In this document: positions 39,567 through 42,990 of the stretch, piece by piece
How the letters are laid out: each line of letters opens with the position of its first letter
How positions within the stretch are numbered: position 1 is the stretch's first letter
Assembly (NCBI GenBank): GCA_019155205.2
Contig: JAHNZQ020003147.1
Span: forward strand, 1,114,220 to 1,157,209
Reading direction: 5' to 3'
Origin: Gracilaria vermiculophylla
Lineage: Eukaryota; Rhodophyta; Florideophyceae; Gracilariales; Gracilariaceae
DNA length: 42,990 nucleotides
Program-made: the position numbers and the translations under genes
The notes under the pieces: generated by a model
Seen by the model: the letters and a program-made list of their open reading frames with translations, nothing else
Database searches by the model: none
Told to the model about the DNA's origin: nothing

Positions 39567-40886
39567 TTAGTACAAACAAGGCTGAGCGCTCTGGTAGAGA
39601 TATAGTTTGTTCTCTGTTTGAACCCATAAACATGGGTTATACATCAAACCTGCTCTGAACCCAGCAAGCTTGACCACCTCTGGTATTTCACCTTCAACAT
39701 TTAATGACTTCAGAGGAAGGGCGGCCATCCTGGCGTCCCACAACCTTACAAACCCATCATCTCCCCCAGCTGCCAGAACACCGCATGCGTAGCTGGTGTC
39801 CACATGAAATCGAAGTTGTTTGTGGGAGTTCCTATGGCCTTCAAACCGCATGGGTGGAGCGCGGCTGTACGGAATTCGTGTATCCCAGCATACCAAATTC
39901 AGTCTCGTGTTCAGCATTGAAGACACAAAAACAGTCTTACCACCATCACAAGACTGTAGATCAACAACTCTGGTACCACCTTTGGATTCCCATAAAGGTG
40001 ATGCTGACATCATGTCGTACACAAAAACTTTGCCATTGAATATTGAACCTACTATTCTCTCTTCAAACACCTTCAAGTTGTCAATTGGCAGCTTTCCCGA
40101 GACATTGAATAATCTTTTTGGTTCTTGGGGGAGGTGATATTCAGGATCAGTCTGAAGCAAAAAAACGCTTCTTTGAATGGCTAGTGCGGGAAGGCCTTCG
40201 TTACTTATAGCTACTGTTGCTGAAAATCGTCTTCCAATGGGTATGTAATGAGGCCGTTCTAAATGGATCTCGATATCTGAAACCCGAAGACTGCAAACTT
40301 GATAACAGCGACCTACCAAAGATCCAATCACTACCCAAGACCCGTTGGTTGAGCAAGTATTAATTTCTGTTCCTTCGGGCATCCCAAGCTTCCAATCGGA
40401 ACCGCCTATAGGATAAAGATGAGCTCTGAGAGTTACTGACCGAAGGTTCCTTCTCACTTCCAAGAACGTGTTCACTTGATCCATATCCCACAAGACTTTT
40501 CGAGTCTCTGTGCTAGCGAGCTGGTTATAATAATTGTTAATCTTTTTCCGATGCCTGAGGCCCACCTGCATCTTGTATCTCAGCTTCTCCCCAGCTAAAT
40601 CCATGAAGCATGTCCTCAAACCTGCCGACAAAAGAAAAGAGTTAACAGCTGGGATAGAGGGCTGACTGTGATTGGTTTCAATGTTCTTGAGGTATCGGTA
40701 TAAACACGGTCGATGTCCCATGTTGATATGACTGGAGGACTTCATACGCTTTCGAGGGCGATCCAAATTCGCTTTCAAGTTCTGTGACTGTTTGGCTTCT
40801 CCAGGCTGCATCTTGAAATATCGCTTGCGAGAGGCATCATAGCGAAACCCTGGGATCTCAGGCATTATGTCGGAAGAATTCTCCAT
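39567..40886 (-). CDS. DCAF4: DCAF4-like WD40 protein (CUL4-DDB1 substrate receptor)
   Basis: 439 residues from the ATG at 40884-40886; the longer open frame begins at GTG. The N-terminus has the DCAF4 signature IPGFRYDASRKRYFKMQPGE. A basic stretch follows, then a WD40 propeller over about 150-430. Two WD-x-R boxes, used by DCAFs to dock on DDB1, are present: VCWDTRIPYSR and VRLWDARMA. Between them lies RFEGHRNSHKQLRFHVDTS, the DCAF4-type last-blade region, followed by LAAGGDDGFVRLW. The C-terminus ends in a last blade strand (LWVQTENKLYLYQSA). The protein should recruit targets to a CUL4-DDB1 ubiquitin ligase, in nucleus or cytosol. Other WD40 proteins are possible but the N-terminal motif is specific. 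No intron is needed. Confidence 0.75.
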   Translation of the reverse strand: MENSSDIMPEIPGFRYDASRKRYFKMQPGEAKQSQNLKANLDRPRKRMKSSSHINMGHRPCLYRYLKNIETNHSQPSIPAVNSFLLSAGLRTCFMDLAGEKLRYKMQVGLRHRKKINNYYNQLASTETRKVLWDMDQVNTFLEVRRNLRSVTLRAHLYPIGGSDWKLGMPEGTEINTCSTNGSWVVIGSLVGRCYQVCSLRVSDIEIHLERPHYIPIGRRFSATVAISNEGLPALAIQRSVFLLQTDPEYHLPQEPKRLFNVSGKLPIDNLKVFEERIVGSIFNGKVFVYDMMSASPLWESKGGTRVVDLQSCDGGKTVFVSSMLNTRLNLVCWDTRIPYSRAPPMRFEGHRNSHKQLRFHVDTSYACGVLAAGGDDGFVRLWDARMAALPLKSLNVEGEIPEVVKLAGFRAGLMYNPCLWVQTENKLYLYQSAQPCLY

Positions 40887-41920
40887 GGCCCAAGACGAAC
40901 GCTTCCCAAAGACAACACCTCGGTGAAAAGAGATTGAAACACGCACTGGAATCTGCACCACCGAGTTGTTGCACAGCTTTCTTGATGGGGTAAGGTGATA
41001 AATAAGTACCTGTGCTTAAGGCTTGCCTCCGCGATGCCTATAAGCTTCTCAACAGAAAAGCAGGAGGTTATTCCAAGATGGCATTTACAACCCACAAGAC
41101 AGTACGCCGGTGATTTGAAACCGCTCGCTCCACGGGGCTGTCACTGCATTCCAGGGGGAAGAAACTTCAAAATAAGCAGAATCCATCCATATATCTAGAC
41201 GAATAGAGTTGTCTACGACTTCAGAACTTAACTCGAGACTTGTGCATATTAGAATCTCTTTCCGAATTCGAATGTAAACTCAGCCACTATCAGAATGTTG
41301 TGCAGAGGTACGGTTACTTAAAGCGGCAGACTTCTCACTTCTGACGTGATCCTTGATGTGATCTGATACTGTAGATAAACTGAAAAAAAATTATCTTAAC
41401 GAGTTCGGAGCGACCGCCGGCTCCAGTGTGTGCGTCCACAGATTTGATAAATGGGTTTTAATACTTGTCCCATACCTTACAGTTCGCGAAACTGATAAAG
41501 ACAGGAACTGAAAACATTTCTTTTTGAGCCTTTCTGTATGGCCAACACAGTTTACTGTAAGCATTAACTCAACGCACTCGCTCTACAGTGCACCAAGCAT
41601 CTCACCGGCACCTTGAGGGGGCGTAATTCTCTTGAAGTCCACGAATAATAAAGTAGTAGTTTGAGGTGTTTAGAGCATCTCCACCGGCACCCCAACTTCT
41701 TGAGCAAACGCATAACCAACTGTACAAATGTAAGGTTGTCATTGGTAGCTTCAAGAAAGATATTTTGTTCATTTGATAGACATCTTCTGATCTGCAACGG
41801 TATCTGGAGAGTTCTTTTGCGTTTCAACGCCTCTTGAGCAGCAATCTTGACCGCTGAGGCACGCATCTGCTTTCCTTTCTTTCGATAAGCTTCGAAAAAC
41901 CCCGCCTTTTTCTCTTCCCG
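40887..41920. other. intergenic region with one weak minus-strand frame
   Basis: It includes the upstream region of the DCAF4-like gene. At 41923-41564 a minus-strand frame without an ATG start reads somewhat like protein (GFFEAYRKKGKQMRASAVKI; LSNEQNIFLEATNDNLTFVQ). It abuts the 99-bp repeats and could be part of a gene or transposon remnant with them. No family is recognised. Confidence 0.35.
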
Positions 41921-42217
41921 CACCTAAAGTTGTGCAGCCGCTGCCGCTAGTTTTTTACTTGCTCTTCGTGTCCTCTACCACCACCGGGGCTGCGCCCCAC
42001 AAAACCTCTGCTATTTCTCCACCTAACGTTGTACAGCCGCTGCGACTATTTTTTCTCTTGCGCTTCGTGTCTTCTACCACTTTCGGTGCTGCGCCGCACC
42101 AAACGTTTGCCCTTCTCACACCTAAAGTGGTGCAGCAGCTGCGGCTACTTCCACAGCTAAGATTTGTGTCCTCTGCCATCTCGGGTGCTGCAGCGCACCA
42201 AACCTTTCTCCAAGAAT
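41921..42217. repeat. tandem repeat, 3 x 99 bp (33 codons)
   Basis: Units start at 41921, 42020 and 42119, each beginning CACCTAA and containing GTGTC/TTCT and a GGTGCTGCGCC-like block. The period is a multiple of three. The plus strand is open throughout (repeat FGAAPHQT); the minus strand is open except for one TAA in the first unit (repeat WCGAAPKVVEDTK and SRSGCTTLG). Which strand is or was coding cannot be settled from sequence. The units have diverged by substitutions but not by indels. Confidence 0.85.
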
Positions 42218-42360
42218 CCATTTTTATATCAAGACCTTTCTGCTGCAGCACCAACACAAAGGCCACATCGTTACCTTCCCGACGGTTTGCAGCCTCTGCA
42301 CGTATATTGCCGCACCCTTAACACACTCTCACATCCACTGTGGTACTGTCAGCCCTTCTC

Positions 42361-42718
42361 TCCAGGTAGTAAAGCACAATGTCCTTTAGGAGTTTATGGT
42401 GACTCCAAAGGCGCGTATTCCTAAAGGTGGTCTCCGGTATCCGCTGTCGCTAGCCGGAGGAATTCTGAAAGGGATCCGCAAACACCAAGTGGAGGGGGAG
42501 GTTCACTGGGCGGACAATGCTCTCACAGGCGTTGCTATGATGCGATCTGGGGATCGGCGGCTTAGAAACCTGCGTGAATAGACAAGAAACGCCAACCGGA
42601 AAATGTAGAAGAAGACTCAAGGGTGCTTGTCTTTACTTCCCCAGAGGTGGAGCTCAACCGGCAGCTTAAATATCAAGCCGGGAGCCCGCCTCGGCAGATC
42701 TCACTAATGTGCTAATTA
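42361..42718 (+). repeat. dispersed repeat, copy B (partner at 2250-2691)
   Basis: Same family and orientation as 2250-2691, sharing blocks from TCCAGGT to CTAATTA. It is shorter because it lacks the 80-base segment found in copy A. The internal stem is kept as CTCCGG/CCGGAG. The two copies are about 40 kb apart with unrelated single-copy genes between them, so they are not the LTR pair of one element. Confidence 0.7.
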
Positions 42719-42990
42719 CTGTAGTATAGTGACCGTAAGGTAATCCTAGTCTTTGGCACCAAGGCTGGTGTGTACGGTTCGCATGGAGAACAGCCATGTG
42801 AACGACCTAGAGGTAATCTTAATTGCTAGATTAATTTTAGAATTTACTGTAGAGTGCCGGGGCGCACCTCAGATGCACCTCCCCCTGGCCACGTGGCTCG
42901 TCCGGCCGCGTCGGCCCGGGGGCCTCGCCTAGTGGATATGCTCACTGTGCGAACCATCCCCGTCACCAGAGTAAAGGTAAGCACCTCTTG
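42719..42990. other. no recognised feature at the right edge
   Basis: The last 150 bases become GC-rich (GGCCACGTGGCTCGTCCGGC) and may be the beginning of another element that continues outside the window. Confidence 0.3.

Noticed and set aside
2250..42718. The two dispersed repeat copies as LTRs of one giant element
   Set aside because: Single-copy genes lie between them and the copies differ by an 80-base segment and many substitutions.
1..42990. CRISPR array, operons or bacterial genes
   Set aside because: No regularly spaced short repeats; spliceosomal introns, transit peptides and chromodomain retrotransposons show a eukaryotic nucleus.

Overview
The window is eukaryotic nuclear DNA, most likely from a red alga of the florideophyte type (Chondrus-like). 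The support is indirect. Genes are compact, with no introns or a few very short ones (73, 73 and 99 bp, one with a TACTAAC branch site). SecE, a plastid translocon subunit, is nucleus-encoded. Two proteins have presequences of the 'M-x-x-x-F-V' type typical of red plastid targeting. A GH63 enzyme of the mannosylglycerate-hydrolase type is present, and red algae accumulate mannosylglycerate. The species is inference; the gene calls do not depend on it.

The left part (1 to about 15.3 kb) is a transposon graveyard. It holds a frameshifted Harbinger-type Myb/SANT accessory gene (72-975, minus) with inverted repeats beyond its start, and a dispersed repeat (2250-2691) with a second copy at the far right (42361-42718). 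A decayed chromodomain Ty3/Gypsy element follows on the minus strand (about 4.1-10.6 kb; Gag, protease, RT, RNase H, integrase and chromodomain all visible, all inactivated). Next are two convergent decayed frames I cannot name: a chromodomain protein on plus (10.6-12.05 kb) and a roughly 570-codon frame on minus (12.6-14.3 kb). A 100-N assembly gap (15316-15415) closes this island and removes the 5' end of a coiled-coil gene.

The right part (15.4-41 kb) is a gene island. In order it holds: the coiled-coil protein with repeated basic motifs; a plastid-type ferredoxin-reductase-like/J-domain fusion; a 10-TM drug/metabolite transporter; plastid SecE, head to head with a short soluble Sey1/RHD3-like GTPase; a 5 kb gene-poor stretch; a signal-peptide- and membrane-anchored GH63 hydrolase; a secreted tyrosinase whose signal peptide lies in a separate first exon; a cyclophilin with a possible N-myristoylation site (three exons); an orphan Cys-containing protein; and a DCAF4-like WD40 protein. 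No operon logic applies. The recognisable links are plastid function (SecE, probably the FNR-J fusion), secretion or extracellular chemistry (GH63, tyrosinase) and membrane or ER biology (GTPase, transporter).

The most unusual items are the FNR-like/Trp-rich/J-domain fusion, the Sey1-like GTPase without a membrane anchor, the secreted membrane-anchored GH63 enzyme, a perfect 29-bp inverted repeat with a 3-nt loop, and a decayed 12.6-14.3 kb frame broken by seven nonsense codons without a frameshift.
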